This document shows positions 12,181 through 24,190 of a stretch of DNA of 64,000 bases, piece after piece. Position 1 is the first letter of the stretch, and every line of letters starts with the position of its first letter. Location: assembly GCA_013176395.1 (NCBI GenBank), contig JABMLP010000013.1, positions 744,001 through 808,000 of the forward strand, in the 5' to 3' direction. The stretch is from Venturia oleaginea. Its lineage: Eukaryota > Ascomycota > Dothideomycetes > Venturiales > Venturiaceae. The position numbers and the translations under genes were made by a program. The notes under the pieces are model-generated. The model saw only the letters and a program-made list of their open reading frames with translations. It was not told where the DNA came from and did not search any database.

Positions 12181-13625
12181 AACAAGAGGAATCGGCCTCT
12201 GGTGGACATATTGTGTCAAACTCACGGTCGCACTCAACCCTATCGCTCGCGTGCAAGTGGCGAAGAGGCAAAAGAGCCTGCATGAAGTAAAGGCCAGTTT
12301 TTCCACAGCTCAGATATGACACCAATGGGGCGCGATAAGGGAGGGTTCATGTGCGGGAATTTGTTAGAATAACCACCAAGTAGCAAATACTTGCAGGAGG
12401 CTGGATCCACAGTCCGTCACTCTCCTCCAGAGTTGTACAATTTTGAGGTTTGAGGAAGTAAATTCCACATTACTACTCATTCGCCGATCGATGGTCGATT
12501 TTTTCAAGGCTATTACCACTTCCAAAGCATCAAGGAACTTAGATTCACAGTATTGAGGTGATATCAGATCCTTCCGTCCATTTCATATAACTTGCTCTGA
12601 AGCTCGGAAGACAATGGCCCAGGCCTATTTCAAAACGTTTTACCAGCGTCCAATTACTATCGAATGAAGACACGTTCCTCCGCTGGGTTCGACAAAGGTA
12701 TGAAACGAAGTTATAGCTCTGACGAAGTATTCCCCTACGCTATATGTGTTTCATGAGGAAATAACTGTACCAACCGCCTTTTTCTTTCTTGGCAAGGCTT
12801 AAATGTCAAACGGCCAACTGATGAGGACCTTGACGAGAGAGAAGCGTGCCGGTATCAGCTCTTATTAACAGCCTTATCCCGTCCAAGTGTTTTCATGATG
12901 CTGAATTGCTCCGTGTATTGTTTCTCATTATTGGGCGGTTATGAGGCGGGATGCCTTCGAGGATACGAACGTGCGAATTGTACTACCTCCTTGCACACCG
13001 GGACGTACATTTCACATCTCAATCTTCAGTCGAGGTTCTATCGCGAATTGGAATCCCTCTTCTTGAGAAGAATATCCTTACAACTGCGTCCAGAAAGATA
13101 GCACTTATCGAACTTGTATCTTGTTCGATGTGGCCTACTGTTTATAGCTTTCCTCCCTCGTGCGCCCTCACTTCGTCAGCTATCGGAATATTTTAACCAA
13201 AACGTTAGCGTACCCATTGCCTTGCATGCTTTACATGCTGGTGCATGCGAAGACTCTTGGTACATCCATGATAGAGCTTCTCCAATGGGACCCCGCAATA
13301 TATTACCCTCTCACCGCATGATAGCAGCTACCATTAAGCTGCAGTCTCCGAGTCAATTGAGGAGAACTGTAGCTATACTTCTTCTTGGTGAAACTTGTGA
13401 AGTTTTACTCTCGTGTGTTGTTTGTCCCGTCGTCATCCATCTTTCCCGTCGGCAAGACCCAAGCGTTTGCCGTTAATCTTGGAAACCTAGCCGCGTTTCT
13501 TCAGCAACAGAACCAGACACCAAAAACCGCAAACAGGATCGAGCTTTGCCATCTGCACATCGAGAGAACGAGGACACGTCAAATACCCCAATGCTCCCCC
13601 TACTTCGGTAGCAGACAGAGGAGAA
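12181..13625. other. intergenic region upstream of ABC transporter
   Basis: This stretch of about 1.4 kb contains only short frames with no recognisable product. It includes the 3' flank of the Mpv17-like gene and the promoter and leader of the ABCC transporter. No repeat was recognised. Confidence 0.5.
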
Positions 13626-16600
13626 ATGGCCTTCCTCAATTGCAACGGCGACTTGTGGAGCTCCGACGACTTTTCACGTTGTTTTCAACGAGAGTAAGGC
13701 GTTTTCTGAATTGATCAACAGACTATACAACATCTACTAACAAACCAAAACAGCTACCTGGAAACCCTCTTCCCTCTCATCGTGTGCGCCGTGTCAATAT
13801 TCTACCTCTCCGTACAAGCTGCCCTGACTTTCAAACGATCAAGATCCAAAGGATACAAGCCTGTAAACACCTTTGAGAATGTCTATGATGTGAGATTGGC
13901 TTACGATGAATCGGACAATCAGGAGCAGGACGAGGATACTGAGTCGGAAGGAGATGCCGAAACCACGCCACTGTCCCTACACAGGACCAAGACCCATGAA
14001 TCCGTGATTGAACTCAACAGACCGATTGGGGAGGTGTATCTGGTTATGGTCGAAGAGGTGGCTGTTTTGGCTGAAGTGGGCATACATCTTGCTGTATTTG
14101 TCACGCAGGCTTGGGGACCAGAGGGGCAAACCGCAGCATTCACAGAGCTGGCTACATGGACGTATATTGGGCTTCTGGCATCTCTGAGACTGCTTTTCTC
14201 CAGTACCTCACGATTTTCCTTTCCGCCGCTGTGGTATCACACATGTTTTCTTTACTGCGCCGTATGGGTCTTTACTACCCTTACCTTCCGTTCAGAGATC
14301 ATACACCCTATTTCAGGGCTAGCTCGCTCTCTGGCAATCGCGGATTTTGTGCTATCCAGTCTGCTCGCCATCGTATCCATCACCTCGCGAAAAGGAAACA
14401 AGGCCGTCAAGCTGGAATTCGAGGGGAACTTGCAGCCGTCGAAGGAACAGACTGCCAGCGTACTCTCTTTGGCATCATTTGGCTGGGTGGACGCGATTGT
14501 ATGGAAAGGCTACAAGAAGACGTTTGAAATGGGAGATGTCTGGAATTTGGCTCCACGCGACAAGGCCGCAAATCTCCTGGCAGATTACCGACAATTCAAG
14601 AAGACCTCCAAACTCGCTTGGCATCTCCTGGGTTATTTCAAGCGAGGTCTACTGATACAAGCAGGTTGGGCTGCGATATCAGGATTCTTGACTTTCGCGC
14701 CGACCCTTCTGCTCAAAGTCATCCTCGAATACATTGAGGATCCATCCAGCACTCCAAGAAATGCCGCCTGGTTTTTTGTCACCCTTCTTTTCGTTTCTGG
14801 ATGTGCTGCAGCGCTTGCTGATGGCCAGGCTTTGTGGGTCGGACGAAAAGTATGCATCCGTCTTCGAGCAATCATCATTGGCGAGATCTACGCAAAAGCC
14901 CTCAAGCGAAAGGTTAGCGCTTCTGGAGAAGACAAGATCTTGGGTGAAAAGCAGGATAACGCGGACGCAAAGAAACCAGGACTCTGGCAGCGCGTCAAGT
15001 CTTTCGGTCGAAAAAAGAAGGACGACAAAAAGGTTGACGAAGATAACAAAGAAGAGGAAGATGGTTCCCAGGTCAATTCTGGAACAATCATCAATCTTAT
15101 GGCGGTCGATTCATTCAAAGTCAGCGAAATCTGCGCCTATCTCCACTTCCTCTGGGCAAGCACACCTGTACAATTCATCATGGCCATCTATCTGCTGTAC
15201 AAAATTCTAGGATACAGCTCGGTTGCTGGAATCGGCATGATGGCACTACTTCTGCCAGTTAACATGATCATCTCAAGGCAGTTTTCCAAGCTCCAGAAAA
15301 AGATCCTCGCAGCAACTGATGGACGCATCAACACCACGAATGAGGTTTTGAGCAACATCCGTATCATCAAGTTCTTCGCTTGGGAGCAAAAATTTATGAA
15401 TTCAGTCAACGAGAAACGAGCCGTAGAGTTGAAGTATCTCCGCCGACGGTACATCGTTTGGGCCATAGCCGCAACCGTGTGGGCTGGAGCACCAATTCTC
15501 ATAACATTTCTCTCCTTCCTGGTATACACCAAGGTAGAGAAGAAGCCACTGGTTCCATCCGTTGCCTTCACTGCCCTATCCCTTTTTCAAATTCTAAGAA
15601 TCCCTCTCGACCAGCTTGCGGATATGGTTGCACATGTACTGGAATCCAAGGTCTCCATCGATCGTGTGGAAGAATTCCTTGCGGAGCCTGAAACGGACAA
15701 ATACGTTCAACTTCATCATCCGCACAGCGTTGAATCAAACTCCCCCACCGTTGGGTTCAAGCACGGTACCTTTTCTTGGGGCAATCAAGAGGACGAGGAA
15801 GCTTTCAAGCTCAGGGATATAGACCTTGAATTTCACACGAACGTGATCAATCTCATTGTTGGTCCCACAGGCTCCGGAAAGACTTCCATGCTGATGGCCC
15901 TGCTCGGCGAAATGACACTCCTCAAGGGCAATGTATATCTTCCTGGTTACCGAAGCCGCGAAGATCTGAAAGAGGACCCGGCAACTGGTCTTACGGAAAG
16001 TGTAGCATATTGTGCGCAGCAAGCGTGGCTTGTCAACGCCAACATCAAGGACAACATCGTTTTCGCAAGTTCATGGGACGCGAAGCGCTATAATGATGTA
16101 CTCGTCGCTTGCGCTTTGCAACGCGATATCGAGATTCTCGACCACGGCGATCAGACTCTTGTCGGAGAAAAGGGTGTCACTCTGTCCGGAGGCCAAAAGC
16201 AACGCATCTCACTGGCACGAGCATTGTACAGTCACGCGCGTCATGTTCTTCTTGACGATGTGCTTAGCGCTGTCGATTCTCATACCGCGAAATGGATCTT
16301 TGACAAAGCAATCCTTGGACCACTCATGTACAATCGAACTTGCATCCTTATTACGCATAACGTAGCACTATGTCTCCCCCATGCCGATTTTGTTGTTGTC
16401 CTTGACAACGGTAGAGTCACCGCTCAAGGTACTGCAAATGAAGTTATCGATTCTGGTAAGCTCAGCGAAGACATGTCCAAATCAAGGCCAGGGTCAACAG
16501 GACCATCAAGAATTGCTTCCAGAGTGCCATCAGATGTTGGCGGAGAAGAGGCTCTCGGCGAGCAAGAGTCAAACGGCTACGCCGATGCTGCGAACGGAAC

Positions 16601-19091
16601 TATCAAGGACAAGCAGTCGGAGGTGCAGGTCGAGAACGAGGAGACGAAGGCTGTAGGAGCTGTCAAATTCGACGTCATGTTGATGTACCTCAAAGCGATG
16701 GGCGGGTGGTGGTACTGGGGTCTTGTAGCTCTGTGCTTCATTTTGCAACAAGCTGCTTCGGTCGCCACGAATGTGTGGATTAGGAATTGGGCCAATGCCT
16801 ACGTCAACACCGAGATGACCACCGCTAGTGCACACAACAAGTTCTCTTCCCTCACTCATGTCGGCACCTTCACAGGCTTGGGCACTTGCATGACAAGCGG
16901 GACCTGTAATTGGGCGTGGCCCATGACCGACATCTACTCGAACGAGACCGTCTACGGCATGTCCAAGGTCGACAAGGATGGCGAGGTGGATTCCAGCTAC
17001 TATCTTGGAATTTACGCTTTGCTCGGCATGGCGTTCATGTTCATCACGCTGTTCCGAGAAGGCGTCCTATTTGGCGGATCACTTACAGGTAGGTTTGTGA
17101 ACTTCCACACCCCGCCTCCTGACGCTCTGCTATTTTGAATACCCAAATGCTCAACATAAGACCGATATTGATGAATCTCTGGCAAGCACATTTGGAGGTT
17201 TTGCCGGAAATTCATCAAAAGTGATCTCCCAACTGCATCTTCATGTAACCATGGCTAAATTCGTGCTGCAGCTTCGTGGAGGATCCATCAACGCCTGATG
17301 GAACGTGTCACGCATGCCAAATTCCGCTTCTTTGATTCCACCCCACTCGGGCAGATCATGAATCGCTTCTCCAAGGATATAGAGTCTATCGACCAGGAGG
17401 TTGCGCCCGTCGCCGTTGGTGTGGTGCATTGCCTCGCATCCATCGTCACTATTGTCATTTTGATATCCGTCATCACGCCAGGCTTCTTGATTGCAGGCGC
17501 GTTTATTAGCGTGCTGTATTTCTTGATTGGCAAGTTCTATATCAACTCATCAAGGGACCTGAAACGTCTAGAATCGCTGCAGCGAAGTCCTCTGTATCAA
17601 CAATTCGGGGAGACACTAACGGGAATGACTACGATCCGGGCCTATGGCGACGAGAGACGGTTCATTCGTGAGAACCTTGCCAAAATTAATACACATAACA
17701 GGCCCTTCATCTATCTTTGGGCCGCCAATCGATGGTTAGCATTCCGCGTGGATGTTGTTGGAGCTATGGTGGCCTTCTTTGCTGGGGTCTTTGTTGTTCT
17801 CAGTGTCGGTACGATCGACCCTGGTGCTGCTGGACTGGCCATGACCTACGCTGTCACGTTTACTGAGAATGTGCTTTGGTTTGTACGCCTTTACGCTTCG
17901 AACGAACAAAACATGAACTCGGTGGAACGAATTAATGAATACTTGGACGTCGAGCAGGAGGCTCAGCCTATCATTGAGAATTGCAGGCCACCTAGTAACT
18001 GGCCTAGCAAAGGCTCGGTGGAGTTCATCAGCTACAGCACTCGGTATCGGGCAGATTTCGATCTCGTGCTGAAGAAGCTTACTTTCAAGATTCTGCCCGG
18101 AGAGAAGGTCGGAGTTGTTGGTAGGACAGGGGCTGGTAAGAGTTCCATGGCTTTGGCTCTATTCCGTGCTCTTGAGGCCGAGGAAGGCAAGATTCTGGTG
18201 GATGAGGTTGACATTGGTCTGATCGGGCTGCAAGATCTGCGAGAGTCCATTGTCATGGTGCCTCAAGGTAAGCACATCACTCTTGTCTTGATCTTTCTCA
18301 GTCTAAGATCGACATCGATAAATCTCTGGCGAGATTTTACAGTGAGGCCGCCGGATTTTTTTTGGTTTACCATCTGCGATTGAGGACCATCTATTCGTTA
18401 ATCTTCTTGCTAATATGCGATAGATCCAACGCTCTTCACTGGTACTATTCGCAGCAATCTTGACCCATTTGGGCTTTTCACAGACGAGGAGATATTTACC
18501 GCTCTCCGCCGCGTGCAACTCATCGGATCACCCAACTCTACTGCACCCACTCCATCGCGACCAAGCACTCCCGAAACGAGTCCGAAAATAGCAGGAAGCA
18601 CAAGCTCGGATTCAGCCCCAACTGAGTCTACAACCCATACTCTTGTCGGAAGCACCGACACCATCACGGAAAACAAAAACATATTCCTCAATCTTTCCTC
18701 TGCTATCTCGGAGTCGGGTTCCAACCTTTCTCAGGGACAGCGTCAACTCCTCTGCCTGGCCCGCGCTCTTCTCAAAGTTCCAAAAGTCCTACTGATGGAC
18801 GAAGCTACGGCCTCGATCGACTACGCCACCGATGCGAAGATTCAGGAAACGATTAGAGAGATCAAGAACACGACTATTACTATTGCGCATCGACTGCAGA
18901 CCATTATCGATTATGACAAAGTCCTCGTTTTAGATAAAGGTGAGGCTGTGGAGTTTGGAGCTCCATGGGATTTGGTGGAGACTGATGGAAGTGTCTTCAG
19001 AGGCATGTGTGATATGACTGGCGAAGGAAACATGTTGCGGAAATTGGCTAAAAAGGCGAAGGACGCTAGTAAGCTTGTTGATGATGAGTAG
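13626..19091 (+). CDS. ABCC (MRP-type) full ABC transporter
   Basis: Exons are 13626-13693, 13754-17088, 17272-18267 and 18424-19091 (1688 residues). The layout is an N-terminal membrane region (TMD0-like), TMD1, NBD1, TMD2, NBD2. NBD1 has GPTGSGKTS near residue 728, LSGGQKQR near 833 and Walker B ending LLDDVLSAVD, the Asp in place of the catalytic Glu being normal for ABCC NBD1. NBD2 has GRTGAGKSS near 1417, LSQGQRQ near 1568 and LLMDEATASID. A Ser/Thr/Pro-rich insert of about 50 residues precedes the NBD2 signature, as in vacuolar Ybt1/Bpt1/Nft1-type transporters, so vacuolar or plasma-membrane export of conjugates is the likely role. The first exon (22 codons) was chosen because it supplies an ATG in frame. 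Introns 2 and 3 carry hairpin repeats. Confidence 0.93.
17168..17218. repeat. hairpin repeat, copy in ABCC intron 2
   Basis: Arms TTGATGAATCTCTGGCAA (17168-17185) and TTGCCGGAAATTCATCAA (17201-17218) are inverted with only two differences. They enclose a 15-base loop. The whole hairpin lies inside the 183-nt intron 17089-17271. Arm sequence matches the repeats at 19290 and 49208. Confidence 0.65.
18306..18365. repeat. degenerate hairpin repeat in ABCC intron 3
   Basis: A left-arm-like word, ACATCGATAAATCTCTGGCG, lies at about 18312-18331 in the intron 18268-18423. A weaker inverted partner (CGCCGGATTTTTTT) follows at about 18349-18362. This is the most decayed member of the family proposed here. 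Confidence 0.4.
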
Positions 19092-20460
19092 ACTGCTCTT
19101 GGGCTTTCCTATTTTACCCTTGTGTGCATGACGTTTAGTTCGTCTTGGATTGGATGGGTGGGGTTTGTCAATGTATTTAATAGAGGGAAATTATGGGCAG
19201 GAAAATTCGAGAGAATCAACTTAATACGCTGGGCCTGCAATTGAAGACCATTCGCGTTGCTACCTAAAAGATTTCAACGATTCCCATTTGAGGTTGATAT
19301 GGATAAGTTTCTGGCAATATCATCATACCGATTCGCCAGAAACTTAGCGATATCAACCTTGATTTGCGACGGGTTTGAAATCGCTGGATCTATGGAGCCA
19401 ATACTGAGACGGGATGTCAATTGACCGCACCCTCGTGGCCGCACAGTGGCTTTGTTAATCCAGTACCCTCTGCAGCGTCTCGAAATCGATGGTACGGAGT
19501 ACCGTTGGTTTCGAAGTCGTCTAAATCTGGATGAACATCGCTGACTCTCCAGCAATTTTCTTGGTTGATATTGCCAAAAACTGATGGAAATTGATAAAGC
19601 TACTTTAGTTGATAACATTATATTAGCAGGCTGCTGGTAATGAGATGTATGAATGTAGGCTTCGACAGCATGTTCAAATGTGGGACCGGCTCTTTTGTAC
19701 GAAGTTTGTTATGTATTGTGTACATACGCTCGAGTCATTCCTGGGCACTTGGCTGGTGATTGTCGATTGGAAACTGGGTTGCAGGTTTCAAACGTTGCTG
19801 AGCGGTTCAGTTTCCATCTAGGTCTACCGGACTTGTCGATGACCCTTGAAGATCTTCCGCCTCTGTGTTTCCTCTCTCAATCACAACAATTACAAAGCAG
19901 ACTTTCCGATATCTCGAGAGGACCATCCTAATGAACGGAATGCGCGCATTGGACAATGAATTCCGAGGCTAGAGCACGAAGCACTTGCATCCACATTCGC
20001 CAATGACATTGCGCCTGAGTCCACATCATGAGATTCTGGGGACCCGGACGGCATTCTAGTACCAGCGTCAGAAGCACCTAGCTCTAGCGGCTGATTAATG
20101 GGAAACCCCCCATACGATAGATGCAAGCCATTGCCGTTGACAGGCGAGGCTGTCTTGCAACCGCTCGCATGTGCTGGGATGGCGAGTCGTATCCCTCATT
20201 CGGGACGCTGGAGATGCAGACTCCATGCATGCGACCTATGACTTTTCATGAAGAACCTTGGTAGTGGAGGACCCTCTTGGAAGATAGTCGTGGCGGAGTA
20301 GTCCCATTGGAATTGGTATATGTATAGATTCGGATGTCCGCTTCTCTCCTGAGAATCCAGAATCTCAAAGCTATACCTCTCAGCCTTGACCTTACTTCTC
20401 AACCTCTCTTCTACATATAATCTCTATCACTCAGGCTGACTATTTTCTCCATCACTTACA
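19092..20460. other. intergenic region with hairpin repeat
   Basis: The 3' flank of the ABCC gene is followed by a hairpin repeat (listed separately) and, at about 19561-19600, another fragment with TTGATATTGCC and TGGAAATTGATAAA words of the same kind. The last 100 bases are pyrimidine-rich and form the leader of the gene at 20461. No gene is supported between. Confidence 0.5.
19290..19360. repeat. hairpin repeat, copy downstream of ABCC gene
   Basis: The left arm 19290-19318 (AGGTTGATATGGATAAGTTT then CTGGCAAT) pairs with the right arm 19331-19360 (ATTCGCCAGAAACTTAGCGA then TATCAACCTT). They match at roughly 25 of 29 positions. The loop is about 12 bases. It is the best preserved and longest copy of the family. 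Confidence 0.65.
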
Positions 20461-20925
20461 ATGGCACCAACAACCACCGTCTCCACTCCCATACCAACCT
20501 CCTCAACTCCCGAGTCCGTGGTTGCAGCCATGCACAACCACGGTGCCTTCATCAAGATCACAACCCCAGCCTTGATAACCTACACCAAGACCTCCACCGA
20601 AGAGCCCGCTCTCGACGTCCCAATCGCCTACAGCGTCACAGACAAGAAACCCATGGGCCAGACCACCTACACGCTCACTCTGACCAACCGAACCAACGGT
20701 ATCGATACCCACGTAGTCGCCAAACCACCAGTTGGCACATTGACCATCAAGGGGGAATGGAGAGTAGTTGATGGAGCCATCAAGGAGGAAGTCGAGGTCG
20801 ACACAAACTTCGCCATGAAGCGGATGGTCAAGGGCAATATTGAGAAGACACACCCGGAACAGCACGGGCTGCTTATCGCTGAATCTGGCAAGGGACAGAT
20901 GACTACTGATTCTGGAAAGGCATAG
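20461..20925 (+). CDS. DUF7053-like small fungal protein
   Basis: This single-exon gene encodes 154 residues from ATG at 20461, after a CT-rich leader. The pattern of an N-terminal TVSTPIPTSSTPESVVAAMH stretch, a His-containing helix and a central YSVTDKKPMGQTTYTLTLTN strand region, then HVVAKPPVGTLTIKGEWRV, resembles the fungal family with a DUF7053 (START/SRPBCC-like) fold as I remember it. No signal peptide or membrane segment is present, so it is probably cytosolic. Ligand and role are unknown. Codons show the C-ending bias of a well-expressed gene. Confidence 0.7.
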   Translation: MAPTTTVSTPIPTSSTPESVVAAMHNHGAFIKITTPALITYTKTSTEEPALDVPIAYSVTDKKPMGQTTYTLTLTNRTNGIDTHVVAKPPVGTLTIKGEWRVVDGAIKEEVEVDTNFAMKRMVKGNIEKTHPEQHGLLIAESGKGQMTTDSGKA

Positions 20926-21735
<810 letters not shown>

Positions 21736-21751
21736 GAACTCAAACCACACT

Positions 21752-21816
21752 TCTCTCTCTCTTTCTCTCCTCCTCCTCCTCCTCCTCAACCCAATCCAAT
21801 CCAATCCAATCCAATC
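21752..21816. repeat. CT, TCC and AATCC simple repeats
   Basis: Directly after the TAG tract come a TCTC run, then CTC/TCC triplets at about 21769-21788, then five tandem CCAAT pentamers at about 21791-21817. Together with the TAG tract this makes a compound low-complexity block of nearly 400 bases. Confidence 0.8.
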
Positions 21817-21889
21817 CAAACTCCATAGCCAACATGCATGCACAGCAAAAAAAAAAATGCCATCAAACGTTTGAAGAATCCAACCCACC

Positions 21890-22423
21890 TTATGACAAAG
21901 CAACAGCAACAGCACCCGCAATAGCCAACACACCAACCGAAACCCTCGTGGTCCTCGCATCGCTCGTTCCAGAAGCAGTGGCTGGCTTCGCACCGCCACT
22001 CGTCGTGGTGGCGGATTTCTCACCGCCGCCGATGGTGATTGGGAAGCCGGGTTGGCCGATACATTGCGAGTTGAAGAACATGGCGAAGACGGCGCGGTCG
22101 GCCTCGGCGGGGCAGGCCTTGGGGATCTTTGATTGGACGGTTTTTATGAGGCTAGTGTTTTTACACATGCATTGGACTTCTGTTTAGTTGGGTTAGTTGT
22201 GTTGGTTTGGGGATGGGATGAGGGGACGTGCCAGTGATGCCGCAGCCTGAGGAGGAGATGGCGGAGATCATGATTGTGGTTCCGCTGGTGTTGGTTAGTT
22301 TTATTGTCTGCTTTTTGAGTGCGGATGGACTTTTGCGAACCATTTTGGTGGTTCTGCTGCGCCTGCTTGGGCGGAGACGAGAGAGGCGATACTCGTGACG
22401 ACGGTGAGAATGGAGAACTTCAT
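21890..22423 (-). CDS. secreted GPI-type CFEM-like protein
   Basis: Exons are 22423-22341, 22284-22232 and 22179-21890 (141 residues). A signal peptide (MKFSILTVVTSIASLVSAQA) precedes a CFEM-like domain at about residues 25-85, with GCGIT, QCMCKN, KAC and SQC motifs, then a Ser/Thr/Gly-rich linker and a hydrophobic GPI-attachment tail. Splicing creates the first Cys of the domain (PPKC). Compared with the eight-Cys consensus, the second and sixth Cys positions appear as Ile and Lys, leaving six, and the usual Asp before QC is Glu. The second intron would use a GC-AG boundary (TG|GCACGT). CFEM proteins act at the cell wall in haem or iron capture, adhesion or virulence; which applies here is unknown. 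Confidence 0.75.
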
Positions 22424-24190
22424 GATGGCGATGTGGAACGTGATAAAGTTGGGAGAGAGGAGACTCGCGCGGCGGCCGTGGACGTAAAGAAAGTCGAATA
22501 TAGGGATAGGAGAGGCACGGGAATAGGGAGCAGGACGGAGGCGAATTGTATAGGCAGATGATTGACACGAAAAAGAAGTGGTTTCGAGTTCTCGCCAGCA
22601 GACAGGAAAAGAAGAGACTGGCATTCCTAAAACCTAGGCAGAGATCAATTTACAGAGCCCTCCTCTGTGCGACCCAGCAAATGGATCAAATAGAGCGACT
22701 TGACCTTGTCCCATCGATATAGGGAGATGAAACCATCCGGTGTGTCCGTCTAGGGCGTTAATCATCCCACAGAGCACATGCGGAATGGAAGTCAGAATGG
22801 CATTTGCAGGGTGGGGTGCAGATGTACAAAGTATACTACAGTGGGCTTCAGTATAGTAGTTGGCAGGGAACCTTGTTTCGAAACTCAATTTATTTGAGAT
22901 GACACCCTTGTTCATCTGAGGGGCACTGAATCAGTTAAGAGGCGGAATAAGACGGGAACATTTCGAACAGTCGACCCTTTCTTTTGTTGTATATAGCTCA
23001 ACCCCTTGGCCTCATTTAGGTCCTTCAGTAGGTAGTGGTGAGTATCTTCGAACCCGCAGTTGCTTTGGGCTTCGGACCTCGGACTTGCAATGAAACTCAG
23101 CAGAAGAGTTGAGAGGCTGGATGGGAGCAAGACAGACTCTCTCGCTTCTTCTCTCTTGGGCGTTGGAGAGGGAGTGCGAAGAGTACGGACGCAGACGATC
23201 CACGGTGAGGGCATGTTTGAAACGACAACCTCCCAACGCGAAAATCCTCTTTCCGACGAGGGCGTTATGATATCCGAATGGTCATTTGGAAGCAACCAGA
23301 TATTCTTTTGGGTCGATCCAACCAAAAACAGTTGATGAGCATGTCTCTTCCGGTCATGGTAACGTGAAGTTTCGTTTCACCGACTTCCTTTGACTTTTGG
23401 ATCGTGCGACATATTTGGAGTGCCTAAACCTCTTTTTCCCTAGATGGTAGAGCTTGTGCCCTCACACCCAGGTTTCCGTCTGTCTGAGCGGGAAAAAGCG
23501 ACTGGTGTCGTTGCTGGAAACTCTTACCGCACTCGATATCACTGAGTGAGAAGCAACCGAGTTAAGTATGCTTAATGAAGCCAAATTCAAATACTTACGC
23601 GGAGTTTTCGAAAGGTAGCTCGAAGATGATTGTCGTTTCTTCTCTGTCCTTCTCGCCATCAATGCTGCCGGGCAACCATCAAAGAGCCCAAAGCGCCAGT
23701 AATTCTAATGCCGGGGCTATAGGATTAAAAGAACAAAGACATGGATGGACCTTACCATATTCAGGATAGATTCACTCTCGGCGAATCTTCTCGCCTCTGC
23801 TTACGCTTGCGTTGGTCCAGCGACCCTTCGTTTTGCCGACTATCTTCCCACCCACAATTTCTAAAACTTTCGAATTACACCCAGCCTTCTTCGCTCTTAA
23901 GCTTTTGGTCTGTTTCCGGTCGATGGCTATCTATCTCCTAGGTTGCGAATTAGGACTTCCTGCTCTCATTATGCATTGGGAGAGATCCCTCCGCTGCAGG
24001 CACCATCATGCTGGTAAAAGCTTTCAGATGCCTTGACATTCCCGCCTCCTCGATGTTGTCTGAACAACCTCTCTTTTTCAAAGGGAGCTCGACAAGTGCG
24101 CAAAGAGATGGAGGCAAATAGATATAAAAGAGATGTGCAAACTTGTTGTACCACGGCATCAATCAGTTCGACTTGTCAATATCTTCCACC
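22424..24190. other. intergenic region
   Basis: This region of about 1.8 kb separates the divergent CFEM and LPMO genes. Frames of up to 137 codons occur on the minus strand (22912-23325) but lack an ATG-led, family-like or codon-biased product. Both promoters lie here. Confidence 0.5.
24123..24130 (+). promoter_or_regulatory. TATA box of LPMO gene
   Basis: TATAAAAG lies 68 bases upstream of the LPMO start codon, a plausible TATA position given a short leader. The call rests on the motif and its spacing alone. Confidence 0.4.

Noticed and set aside
13918..15571. Several antisense and shifted frames within the ABCC gene
   Set aside because: They are shadows of the strongly coding ABCC reading frame.
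22912..23325. 137-codon minus-strand frame
   Set aside because: Lacks any family pattern, signal peptide or codon bias and lies in a promoter-like gap.
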